Shown one piece after another: positions 9,515 through 18,603 of a DNA stretch of 25,801 nucleotides. The position numbers and the translations under genes were made by a program. The notes below the pieces were generated by a model. It did no database searches. It saw nothing but the letters and a program-made list of their open reading frames with translations, and had not been told where the DNA came from. The stretch spans positions 1 to 25,801 of the IMG/VR virus record IMGVR_UViG_3300030102_005249. One strand, written 5' to 3'. The DNA is from a virus. The number at the start of each line of letters is the position of its first letter. Position 1 is the stretch's first letter.

Positions 9515-10252
9515 CTAAAATTCAAACTTAAAACCTTCTGACATCAGCTCTGTTGGATTCATATCCATTAACTCTTTATATTGTTTTCTTGATAAATTTT
9601 GACCTTCAAGAGCTTCAATAAAATCTGCTTGATTCATCCCTTGTGGTGTCATATCCGAAAATTTATCAGCTACCTTACTGGCTCTTCTGGTATTTTGAGC
9701 TTGTTGATATAAAGGGACAAGGTCAGCCGCTGACGTAGCCGCTTGACCTATACCGCTAATACCAGATTGTATAGCAGCATTTTGTGCCTCCAAAGCATCC
9801 TGTCTTTGTTTCATAGAATCTCTGGCAAAAGCTACATCCATTTGAACTAACTGTTGGTTTATATCATCCTTGCTTTCCCTTTTTAATTTATCTAATTCAA
9901 AAAGCTCCTCACCCATAGCTATTCTTTGTTTTTCAGCAAGGTCTCCTTGCAACGCTCCAATCCTTCCTACATTCGCTGATAGTTGTCTGGAGTCTCCTTC
10001 TTGTAAAGCTGTTAGGGCTTCTTTTTGTTGTTGAAGATTTGTTTCTGTTTCTTTTTCAAAAGCATCTAATGGTACATTTAGACCTTCAAAAAAATCTTTT
10101 TGAATGTTTGATCTTGCCTCTTCCATTGCTTCTTGAGCTGCTCTGTTAGATTCTTCAGCTAATCTCTTTTGATCAGATGCTTGTTTAAAACTCATTACTG
10201 CACCTCCAACTCCACTTGCTATACCTACTACTGCTGCGGTTACTGCTGCCAT
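9515..10252 (-). CDS. Putative small internal virion / ejection protein with hydrophobic N-terminus (245 aa)
   Basis: Residues 2-21 form an Ala/Gly/Val-rich hydrophobic stretch that could insert in a membrane. Long Gln/Glu/Lys-rich helices follow (about 25-160), then a second Ala/Gly-rich apolar stretch (about 158-183) and a polar tail. This resembles T7 gp14 and other small ejection proteins that help form a channel through the cell envelope; alanine-rich helical proteins of this kind are common in podoviruses. The ATG is one base after the TAA of the GNAT gene, so the two are probably translated together. The next gene follows after 11 bases. Function is inferred from composition and place; there is no enzyme motif. 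Confidence 0.6.
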   Translation of the reverse strand: MAAVTAAVVGIASGVGGAVMSFKQASDQKRLAEESNRAAQEAMEEARSNIQKDFFEGLNVPLDAFEKETETNLQQQKEALTALQEGDSRQLSANVGRIGALQGDLAEKQRIAMGEELFELDKLKRESKDDINQQLVQMDVAFARDSMKQRQDALEAQNAAIQSGISGIGQAATSAADLVPLYQQAQNTRRASKVADKFSDMTPQGMNQADFIEALEGQNLSRKQYKELMDMNPTELMSEGFKFEF

Positions 10253-10253
10253 A

Positions 10254-10664
10254 TTATAATGTTTTTATTAATTCTTGTGTATACATGTCGCCTTCTACAA
10301 AACCATATTTTTTATAAGCATCTACTAATGGTTTATTCTTAATTAATGCATAGACATACTTTGCTCCTTCTTTTTTAGCTTCGTCACTAATAGTTTTGAT
10401 TAAAAGTTCTAAAGCTTCTTTTCTATTTTGTCTGTCCTTATATTCTAAATTTGATATAATCCAGTCACACCACACTGCTTTTGAATTAGTTACATACATA
10501 AAGCCTGCGCAAATTGGTATGTCACCATCATATACCATAAAACCACCCATTCCATTTTGTGGTAAAAAATCTTTCGAAGGCGGAGACCATCTCCAATCTT
10601 TCCACCACTTACAAAGTATTTTATCATAATCTGTATCTTTTAGTGGGATTACATTAAATTTCAT
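10254..10664 (-). CDS. GNAT-family acetyltransferase (136 aa)
   Basis: The 136 residues have the length and layout of a single GNAT domain, which transfers an acetyl group from acetyl-CoA to an amine. I see a Trp-rich N-terminal part (WWKDWRW), a GGFMVYDGDIPICAGF strand pair, a central WCDWIISN strand, an EALELLIKTISDEA helix, and a C-terminal YKKYGFVEGD segment matching the usual Y-x-x-x-GF end of GNAT domains. The acetyl-CoA loop (Q/RxxGxG/A) is not canonical, so substrate and even activity are uncertain. The gene sits among virion genes, first in the group that ends with the giant protein, and has its own TATCTTTG box five bases before the ATG. It may modify a virion or host protein. The family call is fairly firm; the role is unknown. 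Confidence 0.75.
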   Translation of the reverse strand: MKFNVIPLKDTDYDKILCKWWKDWRWSPPSKDFLPQNGMGGFMVYDGDIPICAGFMYVTNSKAVWCDWIISNLEYKDRQNRKEALELLIKTISDEAKKEGAKYVYALIKNKPLVDAYKKYGFVEGDMYTQELIKTL

Positions 10665-10669
10665 TAATG

Positions 10670-10677
10670 CAAAGATA
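10670..10677 (-). promoter_or_regulatory. Candidate -7 promoter element (TATCTTTG) before the GNAT gene
   Basis: TATCTTTG fits the Bacteroidetes -7 consensus TAnnTTTG and is followed by CATT, giving a 12-base match to the box upstream of 20724. Only five bases separate it from the GNAT ATG, so a transcript from here would be almost leaderless. I see no clear -33 TTG. It lies in the 20-base gap after the preceding gene. Confidence 0.45.
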
Positions 10678-10684
10678 ATAAAAT

Positions 10685-11467
10685 CTATGGAAAACTTTTC
10701 ATCACGCTACTTCCGACAGAAAATAGCTCAACAGCTTTTGTGTTTGTGTTTTCTAATGTAAAATGCATATAATAACCTCGAGCCCCAGAAGATTCAGCCA
10801 CTGGATTTTTTACATATAAAATATAACTATTTACAGGTGGTGTAGCACCAGTAGTGCAGTCCACTGTTATTGAGGATAAAGTAGTAACTCCTAATGGTGT
10901 TACTGTTTGATTAGGAACAATGCTTGTTATTATACCACCAAACGTTGGTGTTGAACCAAAAAACATAGAGTCTCCTACACTAACAATACTACCAACATCA
11001 ACTGTAAAATCTATTACAACAGCGTTGACTGGTCCATTTATAGTATTAGCTGTTCCTAAACCATTCACGGATCTGTCTTTTAAATTTATTGTTGATGAGT
11101 TTTCTCTAATAAATGTATACCACTCACCTTCTTTTTGATCAAAGAAAGTTGATAACATAGAACCGGTACTCAAATCTGTAAACAATTCAGAACAAATCCA
11201 CCTATCATCACTTTCATATGACATGGTTTTAAATAATTTAATTGTCTGTGGTTCTACATTAAATACAGAAGTTATTTTAGAACCGTATTGAACACCATAG
11301 TAATTGTTTCGAAGCTCATTTGTATTGTGTCTGTATAAATCTCCACCAGACCAAGAGTAAAAATATCCATTCATACCGATCATATAATCGGGTGGAAAAG
11401 AATAAAATGATGGCCATCCTTTTACATCGGAGGAATCTGAATATGATAATGTTTGAAATGTTGACAT
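10685..11467 (-). CDS. Tail nozzle-like protein, C-terminal part as a separate gene (260 aa)
   Basis: The sequence opens with GWPSFYSF, MIGMNGYFYSW and a GDLYRHN...RNNYYG run. From memory of podovirus tail proteins, this is the pattern that usually follows the GGYDP...DEYVL motif in large nozzle/stabilisation proteins; here that motif is in the 1605-aa protein and this part is its own gene. A beta-rich insert (about residues 145-215) and an ARGYYMHF...VELFSVGSS ending follow. I start it at the ATG at 11465-11467, which has an A/T-rich leader ending TTTAACTATG, the same ten bases that end at the start of the gene at 20724. An earlier in-frame ATG at 11492-11494 would add nine residues and overlap the upstream gene by 17 bases. 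Likely a tail component. Confidence 0.65.
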   Translation of the reverse strand: MSTFQTLSYSDSSDVKGWPSFYSFPPDYMIGMNGYFYSWSGGDLYRHNTNELRNNYYGVQYGSKITSVFNVEPQTIKLFKTMSYESDDRWICSELFTDLSTGSMLSTFFDQKEGEWYTFIRENSSTINLKDRSVNGLGTANTINGPVNAVVIDFTVDVGSIVSVGDSMFFGSTPTFGGIITSIVPNQTVTPLGVTTLSSITVDCTTGATPPVNSYILYVKNPVAESSGARGYYMHFTLENTNTKAVELFSVGSSVMKSFP

Positions 11468-11477
11468 AGTTAAATAT

Positions 11478-12845
11478 TTATGGACATGGTACAATAGATC
11501 TTACAATTCCTGGTACATACGCTCCTGAAGTTTGTGTAGAGCCCACAACACCATTATAGCTACTTAAATAACCTTCCGGTGGTAATGCATGAACTGTATT
11601 GGCATTTGGTGCACAGGTGCCACCAGGATTATTTACATCTTTATATGCTCTAACACCAATAGATACATGCCAGTCTCTTAAACCAAATCCATCACCAGCA
11701 TCAAACCTCATTTTGTATTCTCCTACTGGAGCAGGATTTACACCATGCTTATCAGTGTATACCCAATCATGATATCCTAATCTTCCGTCAGGCTGTCCGT
11801 TTTTACCTGCTGTTGGAAACTGATCTCCACTTACTACATATGCTGAATTTAAATTAGTATTACCATAAGCATCAACAGGTACGTGATATAACTTTTGAGT
11901 TAATCCAGCCGCACAAACGGTGTTTGTTGGTGTATTTTGAGCTAAAAGAGCTGATGATTCAAACTCAGCTAATTCTCTTGGGCATTCAACTGTGATGCCC
12001 CACCATGTGTTTGTACAAGGTGCTGTTACTGTTATTGATAATATTGTGCTGGCTACACCTGGAGGTGATGGAACTACCATAGTAGCACCTCTATACTCAC
12101 CATTTACAGCAGGCCAATTAGTTCCAGTTGGTAAGTTTGGGGCTGCCGGTAGCGTTCCACCAAAATTTACAGGCATTCCTATACCATTTGTGTTTGGGCA
12201 TGGTCCAGGTGAAAATTGACTGCCTAAATTAGGATTATTCCAAGATAATAAGGTACATTCAGGATCTTGTCCTGCCGGTGCATTTGTTAATCCTGTTTGT
12301 GCTGGTATTGTTACGGCACCACCAGGAACAAACGATGTCGTAGCTAAATCATAATTAAAATTTGTTACATTTAAAACAGTTGGTATTCCTGTTTCTACAC
12401 AAGCATTGCACTGAGTACCTGGCTTAGGAGGTCCATCTGGTGCTCCTATCATACCTGTTTGATAACCACCAACAAGAGAGCTGTATTCAGACGCACTAAC
12501 GCCATTATATGTCCAAGTAAGTTTATCTGGTATTGGTTGACACGAACTTTGATTTATTCCAGGACTAAATGTAATTATAGAAGCACCTGGAGTGTTTCCT
12601 AATTGAAATAAAACATTGTAAACTCCTTTTTGACCTGTTGCTATAAATCCACCAGTACCACATGGAACTGCACAACTTGGACAATTAGTAGGTGCTCCTA
12701 AAACCCCACTTATTTGTTGTCTAAAAATATTACCAACCATATACCACCCATCTGGGGCCAAACTGGTTAGTGTTGCGTCTGTGTAAATAGCTGTTGCGTC
12801 AGCAAAACTTACACCGTCATAATAATAAGTTCCTATACTTGGCAT
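11478..12845 (-). CDS. Modular cysteine-rich virion protein, probably tail or receptor-binding (455 aa)
   Basis: This protein is Gly/Pro/Thr/Asn-rich and beta-predicted, typical of phage tail appendages. Residues 14-48 (TDATLTSLAPDGWY) and about 358-400 (HDWVYTD...GEYKMR...) look like two copies of a small module that also ends the 1605-aa protein. Cysteines cluster as CPSCAVPC (55-62) and CNAC (146-149), with others at 102, 197, 216, 277, 288, 311, 411 and 454. Residues about 68-145 look like a small beta-sandwich of a kind I associate with Bacteroidetes phage tails. It starts 16 bases after the nozzle gene, without a Shine-Dalgarno. Adhesion or host recognition is an inference from composition and place; I see no enzyme motif. 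Confidence 0.6.
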   Translation of the reverse strand: MPSIGTYYYDGVSFADATAIYTDATLTSLAPDGWYMVGNIFRQQISGVLGAPTNCPSCAVPCGTGGFIATGQKGVYNVLFQLGNTPGASIITFSPGINQSSCQPIPDKLTWTYNGVSASEYSSLVGGYQTGMIGAPDGPPKPGTQCNACVETGIPTVLNVTNFNYDLATTSFVPGGAVTIPAQTGLTNAPAGQDPECTLLSWNNPNLGSQFSPGPCPNTNGIGMPVNFGGTLPAAPNLPTGTNWPAVNGEYRGATMVVPSPPGVASTILSITVTAPCTNTWWGITVECPRELAEFESSALLAQNTPTNTVCAAGLTQKLYHVPVDAYGNTNLNSAYVVSGDQFPTAGKNGQPDGRLGYHDWVYTDKHGVNPAPVGEYKMRFDAGDGFGLRDWHVSIGVRAYKDVNNPGGTCAPNANTVHALPPEGYLSSYNGVVGSTQTSGAYVPGIVRSIVPCP

Positions 12846-12861
12846 AATATTTGATTTAAAT

Positions 12862-15800
12862 TTAACATGTTCCTGTTTCTATTACTGCTCCATTATTTCC
12901 TATCCTTACATAATTCTTTGGCGACAATGCCGCTGGTTGAGATGGATCAACTACATAATATCCAGGAGCTAAATAATTATTTGTATCACAAGCTGTTCCA
13001 TTAAATACTACATCACCAATAACAGGTATCGTTCCAGGTGATCCTGTAAATGAATTAACGCTAAACCCATTAGAATTAGTATTAGTAGCGCAAGCCGTTT
13101 CAAAATCACCCTCGACAGGGCCAAAATATGCTTGAGTACAATTTGGATTACAATCACAACACACATCATCTAAACTAACATTACTGTAACATATTAATGA
13201 TTCTGTAACATCTCTGTAATCCCAAACTAAATATAAATATTGATTACCAATAGGTAAACTAACAGAGGTAGCTTTTGCTTGGAACGTATTTGTTGTTGGG
13301 TTTGTTATTGGTGTAATCTCAGTTGCACTATTTGTTATAACAATAGCGTTTGCCAAACTTGGTGTATATAAAGTATTCGAAGATAAATATTTAAACTTGT
13401 GTTGAGTTGGATCAAAATCAAAATTATCAGGTATTATTTTTTGATTTCTCATAGTGATATCCACACCATCATATGGAAATAAACCAACTGATCTTACACC
13501 TGTGTTAGATTGCCATAATGCTGGTTGATTTACAGTATCTGCTAAAACCACTGCATTATTTGAACTTGGACTAATTGTAATACCATCTGTCCATTGATAT
13601 CCAAGATGTGTTGATTGAGATGCAAAATTATTACTATTAATTACTATTTCAACAACTGTTATTTCTGGCTCTGGTGGACAGTTTACAGTAACTTCGTATG
13701 TAGCTGTATTCACAGGTGCAATTGTTACGTCAATAGTTTGTGGATTGTTAGCTGTTTTATTTATAGATAATGTACCACTATTAGTTACGTTTCCTGTTGT
13801 AACAGAATTTCCATTCCATACTGCTGTTATATTTATACCACCAGATGTTACTTGATAGGGTATATCAATTTGACCTATAACTAAACCAACATCTACTTTG
13901 TATGAGAAAGTAGTTGTTGTATCTAATTGACTTAATCTTTGACCACAGGGCACAATAACTTCTGGTACAGGAACCGGTCTGATATTTGCACTAAGAACAT
14001 ACTCATCCATATAAGGATCATATCCTCCTAATTTTTGCGTGTGTATTCCTTTTCTAAATTCATCTCTAAAGAACGATCTCATTCCATAAGAAGAAACTAT
14101 TTCTATTGAATCTGTATTAGCTGAAGTTCCTTTTAATAAAACAACTGCTCCTCTTTTAGTATCTGTAAAATATATTTGAGATCCCCAATCCGCAAAACTT
14201 TCTGGTTGGAATCCCATACCGTATTCTTCTATTCGTGCTATTTGTGTTCCTAAAACCTCAGGAACAGAAGTAATAGCACCTCCACCTGTTGAGTCTGTCA
14301 CTACATTTTTACCTGAAAGAACGTAAGATATTCTATCCTCTTGTAAAACTAATATATCCGTTTCACGAGAATGCATTTTCATTATGGGTCCAAATGAGGT
14401 TTCTAAATCTTTAAAATTAGCCAAACCTAAATTGAACTCATTTAAATTATTAACATTAGATGGGCCACTAAAAACACCACTGTATGTCATTCCAGCAAAT
14501 CTATCTGCTTCCTGAACCTCTTGGTTAGATACAGCTAAAGTTCTTTGCCCTAAATTAAATGATTTACCATCAGCTCTGTCTTGTATTCTAAAACTTTCAA
14601 TACCATTGGCAAATGTAAAACAATTACCAAACTTTAAATTCTGAACCAAATCGGTTCCAGTTGATATTGACTGATCTATATCACCAGCACCACCACTTGA
14701 TTTATGAATTAGTTGTCCTGAAGTTGGTTCTAATTCAATATCCATCATTTCAGATGCATCGTAATATAAATTTTCATCAACCGGGCCTGGATCAGTTTCA
14801 AAAGCAACCAGGTTTCCAGCTCGAGTTACCTCTATTGTTAACTCGGTGTGCCCTGGTCTTTGGTCCCCCCAAAAATTTGCACATTCTTTTAAATCTCCAT
14901 TTAATCTTACAAACATATGACTTCCTGCTGATGGTTGAACTATACAAAAATGTGCTGTAAAACATGTTCCTTTTGGTGTTTGAGATGATGAGGTAAAAGG
15001 GGCACCACCATTATTGGGGGCATTTAATGTAATTCCGTTAGAACTACCATTACCTATTAGTTGATCTATACCATCTCCATAGAAAAATTCAAAGAAATCA
15101 TTATAATCAGTAGAGGCTGTATATACTTCATCTAATCTGTAATGTTTAGCTCTACATCTATTTCCACTACCACCTCTCCATATATTAATATTAATCCTTA
15201 CTTGAGATCCAGCTGGTAGGGTATAAGGAGTACCAGAGTTTGGATCAGAAGTGTCATTTAGTGAATATTTTACTGATGGTTTACCATTGTCACAATTTCT
15301 TTTTTCATTTACTTTTGTTAATCTACCGTAATTTATAAAAGCACCGTCTAATATTTCAGTCGAAAAATTAGGTTTTAAAACCATATATAGTCCTGCCTGC
15401 AATAAGTTACCTACAACAGGATAATCTGCATCTTCTTTACCCGCTGCAATAACATCTAATACTGTAACCTCAGTAGTTATTGGTCTGGGACCAAGTGTAT
15501 CTAACTTACAAAAAAGCTTCATACCCTTTTGCACAATGTTTGTATTGTCTCCTTCTAATTTAAAATAAAATATAGATGACTCATCCTGAGACTGAAAAAA
15601 GAGATTACTATAAACCATGTTATAGTCTCCTTTACTTGGTTTCATAACAAACTTATATTTTTTAGCCCACGCTGGTGGTAAGGATTTTAATGTTACTTTC
15701 ACTGAGTTTTTAGCTGTGCTATATTCGGCTGGAATAAACACTGTATTCTCCTCACTAACAACAACTGTTGTAGCTCTCGCATATTCATCCATATAAACAA

Positions 15801-17679
15801 CACCTACCTCATAATCTCTATCACTGTGTAAACTCAAAGTATTATCTGATCTTAAATATCCAGATGCGCTTCCGAAACCTGAAAACTCAAAGTATTCGTA
15901 TTGATTAGCAACTGGTGAACAGGTGGGGTTGTAATATTGAACAGCTGGTGCTTTCAAAGTAAACGTATTACCTACAAAAGATAAAGAAAAACCTTGGGGT
16001 GAACATCCTGAACTTGGAGGGCAATTAGTTGGAATACAAGTGTTTGTAATAGCTGTGTTTACATGACACCATCCAGCCACCACAGCGGGTGCAACTATAT
16101 TAGCGTTAAATTTATCTGTAAGCGTTCCACCAGTAGATGCTTGATCAATTTCTTTAAACTGTCCTGTTGCATTACCTGGACCTGTTATTCCAATAGGATA
16201 TGCAAACTCAGCTGATGCTATCATAGTGGATACATTAGCATATTGTGTTGTAGCAGTAAAAGTCCAATCTAAAGAAAATGGACTTACATTTTGATACCCA
16301 GGGACTAAACAACCGGGATCACCACTACCATTTGAACCTTGACCTGAAACAACTGTTCCTGAACTTGACATTTGTACAGAAAAATTAAAAGTAGTACCAG
16401 GCTCAACAGGATCAGTACCATAGGCAGATAAATCAAAAGTTATTTCTGAATTTGGAACTGATTGAGAAACTCCAGATATAGAATAATTAGAGCCAGTGGA
16501 AGTGGTAGGTTCAGCAAGCCCCTCGCCTCCGATTACCTGATGTACAGGTTCTACAAAATAATCTACTAAAATCTTATTACCAGCTAAATCAACTAAATTA
16601 TATCCGTCCACATAGTTACCGTACATTAATCTGTTACCCTGAATAGTTTGTGCTTTTGCTGTACGAGGTACATTATCGTATAATCTTAATAGTTCATCCG
16701 ATCCTAAAGTTGTGTATATTTTAGCGTTATCAAATGTAATTGTTTGTTGTGTATTGTCTGGCCACCCAAACTTTTCTTTATTATATCTTTCTATTACATA
16801 AATGATGTTAGAGTTAGTGTCTTTATATAATAAATCTATTGAAATAACTCTTTTTGATCCAGTGCTAAATGTTATTTCAGCAGCGTTGAATTTATTAGTC
16901 ATTGATATATTAGAAAACGTAGATATATCAAATTGAAAAGCTTTCGGTTGAAAGGCGGGATTGCTAAATAAAGAAGTAGCACTGTAGCTTCCATCAGTAT
17001 ATTTATAACGATAAGCGAAACAAACAAATTTATTTTCTAAATAGTTTTCGCCACCTGGTATTTCGATAAGTTTTACATCAGGAGTTGGTAAGGGAAATGG
17101 AGATACTCCTGTTCCATCTTCAAACCCAGGTGGCTTTAAAATAACACTTATATCTTCTTCTTCAATACCATCAGTAGCCCCAACTGGTTGAGGGTAATTT
17201 CTTTCTACATTAATATATCTTGGTGGATTTAAATCATCAGTAAAATATAAATACTCTTCTATTTTATTTACACCTGTAATTAAAAACTCTTTATCAAAAT
17301 TTAAAGTAGATATACTTATTACATGGTAAGTTAATAATCCTGCTGTCGTTTCATACGAACATATCATATCAACTATACCAGTGGGTGAATTAGGAACATT
17401 CTCTGCATGAACAAACCAATACAAGGTTTCTTTCATGCTATCTTCATATGCACCTATTGTTCTAACAGTAGCTGGTACTTGATTTAGTTTTGTGCCTCTA
17501 AACTCTAAATCAGTTAATAGCGTATTACCTTTTGAGTTTTCAACAGCTCCGATTTCAGTTCCTTCTGTTGATCCTAAACGAACATTTAAAGCATCAACAT
17601 ATTGACCTTTAGGAACTAAGCGCTCATCCACGCTCTTGTTCATTTTACCCGCAATAAAGTTAGTTCTTATTATTGCCAT
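12862..17679 (-). CDS. Large tail nozzle / tail-stabilisation-like protein (1605 aa)
   Basis: The N-terminus (GKMNKSVDERLVPKGQYVDA, then ALNVRLGSTEGTEIGAVENSKGN) is the start I associate with P22 gp10-like stabilisation/nozzle proteins and the 'muzzle' of crAss-like phages. Further hallmarks are HSDRDYEVGVVYMDEYARA, a PAWAKKYKFVMKPSKGDYNM segment and the GGYDPYMDEYVL motif at residues 1218-1229. The family folds as a beta-propeller-rich ring closing the tail tube. The last 375 residues look added: Ig-like beta repeats, a CCDCNPNC cluster (1507-1514) and a final module (1555-1605) shared with the next gene. A Cys-rich loop (CIPTNCPPSSGC) also interrupts the body. The ATG lies one base after the stop of the upstream ring gene. 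The structural role is well supported; the accessory part may face outward and bind host or ions. Confidence 0.8.
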   Translation of the reverse strand: MAIIRTNFIAGKMNKSVDERLVPKGQYVDALNVRLGSTEGTEIGAVENSKGNTLLTDLEFRGTKLNQVPATVRTIGAYEDSMKETLYWFVHAENVPNSPTGIVDMICSYETTAGLLTYHVISISTLNFDKEFLITGVNKIEEYLYFTDDLNPPRYINVERNYPQPVGATDGIEEEDISVILKPPGFEDGTGVSPFPLPTPDVKLIEIPGGENYLENKFVCFAYRYKYTDGSYSATSLFSNPAFQPKAFQFDISTFSNISMTNKFNAAEITFSTGSKRVISIDLLYKDTNSNIIYVIERYNKEKFGWPDNTQQTITFDNAKIYTTLGSDELLRLYDNVPRTAKAQTIQGNRLMYGNYVDGYNLVDLAGNKILVDYFVEPVHQVIGGEGLAEPTTSTGSNYSISGVSQSVPNSEITFDLSAYGTDPVEPGTTFNFSVQMSSSGTVVSGQGSNGSGDPGCLVPGYQNVSPFSLDWTFTATTQYANVSTMIASAEFAYPIGITGPGNATGQFKEIDQASTGGTLTDKFNANIVAPAVVAGWCHVNTAITNTCIPTNCPPSSGCSPQGFSLSFVGNTFTLKAPAVQYYNPTCSPVANQYEYFEFSGFGSASGYLRSDNTLSLHSDRDYEVGVVYMDEYARATTVVVSEENTVFIPAEYSTAKNSVKVTLKSLPPAWAKKYKFVMKPSKGDYNMVYSNLFFQSQDESSIFYFKLEGDNTNIVQKGMKLFCKLDTLGPRPITTEVTVLDVIAAGKEDADYPVVGNLLQAGLYMVLKPNFSTEILDGAFINYGRLTKVNEKRNCDNGKPSVKYSLNDTSDPNSGTPYTLPAGSQVRININIWRGGSGNRCRAKHYRLDEVYTASTDYNDFFEFFYGDGIDQLIGNGSSNGITLNAPNNGGAPFTSSSQTPKGTCFTAHFCIVQPSAGSHMFVRLNGDLKECANFWGDQRPGHTELTIEVTRAGNLVAFETDPGPVDENLYYDASEMMDIELEPTSGQLIHKSSGGAGDIDQSISTGTDLVQNLKFGNCFTFANGIESFRIQDRADGKSFNLGQRTLAVSNQEVQEADRFAGMTYSGVFSGPSNVNNLNEFNLGLANFKDLETSFGPIMKMHSRETDILVLQEDRISYVLSGKNVVTDSTGGGAITSVPEVLGTQIARIEEYGMGFQPESFADWGSQIYFTDTKRGAVVLLKGTSANTDSIEIVSSYGMRSFFRDEFRKGIHTQKLGGYDPYMDEYVLSANIRPVPVPEVIVPCGQRLSQLDTTTTFSYKVDVGLVIGQIDIPYQVTSGGINITAVWNGNSVTTGNVTNSGTLSINKTANNPQTIDVTIAPVNTATYEVTVNCPPEPEITVVEIVINSNNFASQSTHLGYQWTDGITISPSSNNAVVLADTVNQPALWQSNTGVRSVGLFPYDGVDITMRNQKIIPDNFDFDPTQHKFKYLSSNTLYTPSLANAIVITNSATEITPITNPTTNTFQAKATSVSLPIGNQYLYLVWDYRDVTESLICYSNVSLDDVCCDCNPNCTQAYFGPVEGDFETACATNTNSNGFSVNSFTGSPGTIPVIGDVVFNGTACDTNNYLAPGYYVVDPSQPAALSPKNYVRIGNNGAVIETGTC

Positions 17680-17680
17680 T

Positions 17681-18601
17681 TTATTTTATCAATTTATTCT
17701 GACCTCTTAAGTTTTGTAAAAGTCTACCAGGGTGTATATTACTTAGTCTCAGCTTTGCGTTTCTTAATAAAGATGATTTGTCCTTTCTTGCTCTATTAAT
17801 AATAAATTCCTGTACTCCAAAACGGCCATTCAAAATTGAATATTTTATATAAGCATAAATAAATTCTTCAAACATTTTATTTATACTGACTTTTGAATCA
17901 TCTCCATTTTCCATACCATCTGAAACATATTCTAACACTACCATTTTACCTGACATCTCCGAAGTAAAATTAATTACACCACCTCTTTTATCAATACTAA
18001 AAGTAGGATTTACATTAGCTGTTTCTGTATTTAACCCAAACCTATCTCCTATTTCGTAATCGAAATACCAACAACCATCAACACAATAACCTTCACAACC
18101 GTGAAATGGGCCATGTCCTAAATACATATTTTTTTGTTGGCCATCGATTCTTTGTTTGTCAAAAAAAGATTTATCTGGTTTCAAAACATTACCATCAATA
18201 TCAAATAGTATTCGACAGTCATGATCTTGTAAGTAAGCTCCACTCCAATTGGTTTGTATGTTTTCAGTTAGTGGAAATAACATACCGTCTTTCTCCATAG
18301 ATATTCTCACCCAGTTTACATAGTCTTGTGGTAAAACAAATCTAAGCTGATCGCATACTGTAAGTTCTAATATTTTTATTTCTTTCATTGCATCATAGTT
18401 CAACTCTTGTATTCCTCTTTTTGCATGAAATAAAACTTGGTAACGATTGACATTATTTATAATCTCATTATTACCTTGATACATTAGCATAAAATTATTT
18501 ACGATATCTTCTAAACTAATATATTGGTATGAGCCCCAATTTGCATCTTCAGGTACTCTACCACCGTTTTCATAATATTGATAATCTGTTATATATGCCA
18601 T
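17681..18601 (-). CDS. Putative neck ring / tail adaptor protein (306 aa)
   Basis: This 306-residue protein lies between the other ring protein and the nozzle gene, where podoviruses encode the adaptor or tail-tube ring. It begins with a Tyr-rich segment, then a helix RYQVLFHAKRGIQELNYDAM, a strand ending LPQDYVNWVRIS, a Cys/aromatic stretch CEGYCVDGCWYFDY (about 169-182) and a basic C-terminal helix leading to HPGRLLQNLRG. I recognise the LPQDYVNWVR-type pattern from marine phage structural proteins of this position but have no exact family name. It starts two bases after the upstream stop and ends one base before the nozzle start, which points to tightly coupled expression. Nothing enzymatic is visible. 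Confidence 0.65.
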   Translation of the reverse strand: MAYITDYQYYENGGRVPEDANWGSYQYISLEDIVNNFMLMYQGNNEIINNVNRYQVLFHAKRGIQELNYDAMKEIKILELTVCDQLRFVLPQDYVNWVRISMEKDGMLFPLTENIQTNWSGAYLQDHDCRILFDIDGNVLKPDKSFFDKQRIDGQQKNMYLGHGPFHGCEGYCVDGCWYFDYEIGDRFGLNTETANVNPTFSIDKRGGVINFTSEMSGKMVVLEYVSDGMENGDDSKVSINKMFEEFIYAYIKYSILNGRFGVQEFIINRARKDKSSLLRNAKLRLSNIHPGRLLQNLRGQNKLIK

Positions 18602-18603
18602 GA

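Noticed and set aside
11468-11494. Upstream ATG adding nine residues to the 260-aa tail protein
   Set aside because: It would overlap the end of the previous gene by 17 bases and lacks the A/T-rich leader that the ATG at 11467 has. It remains possible.
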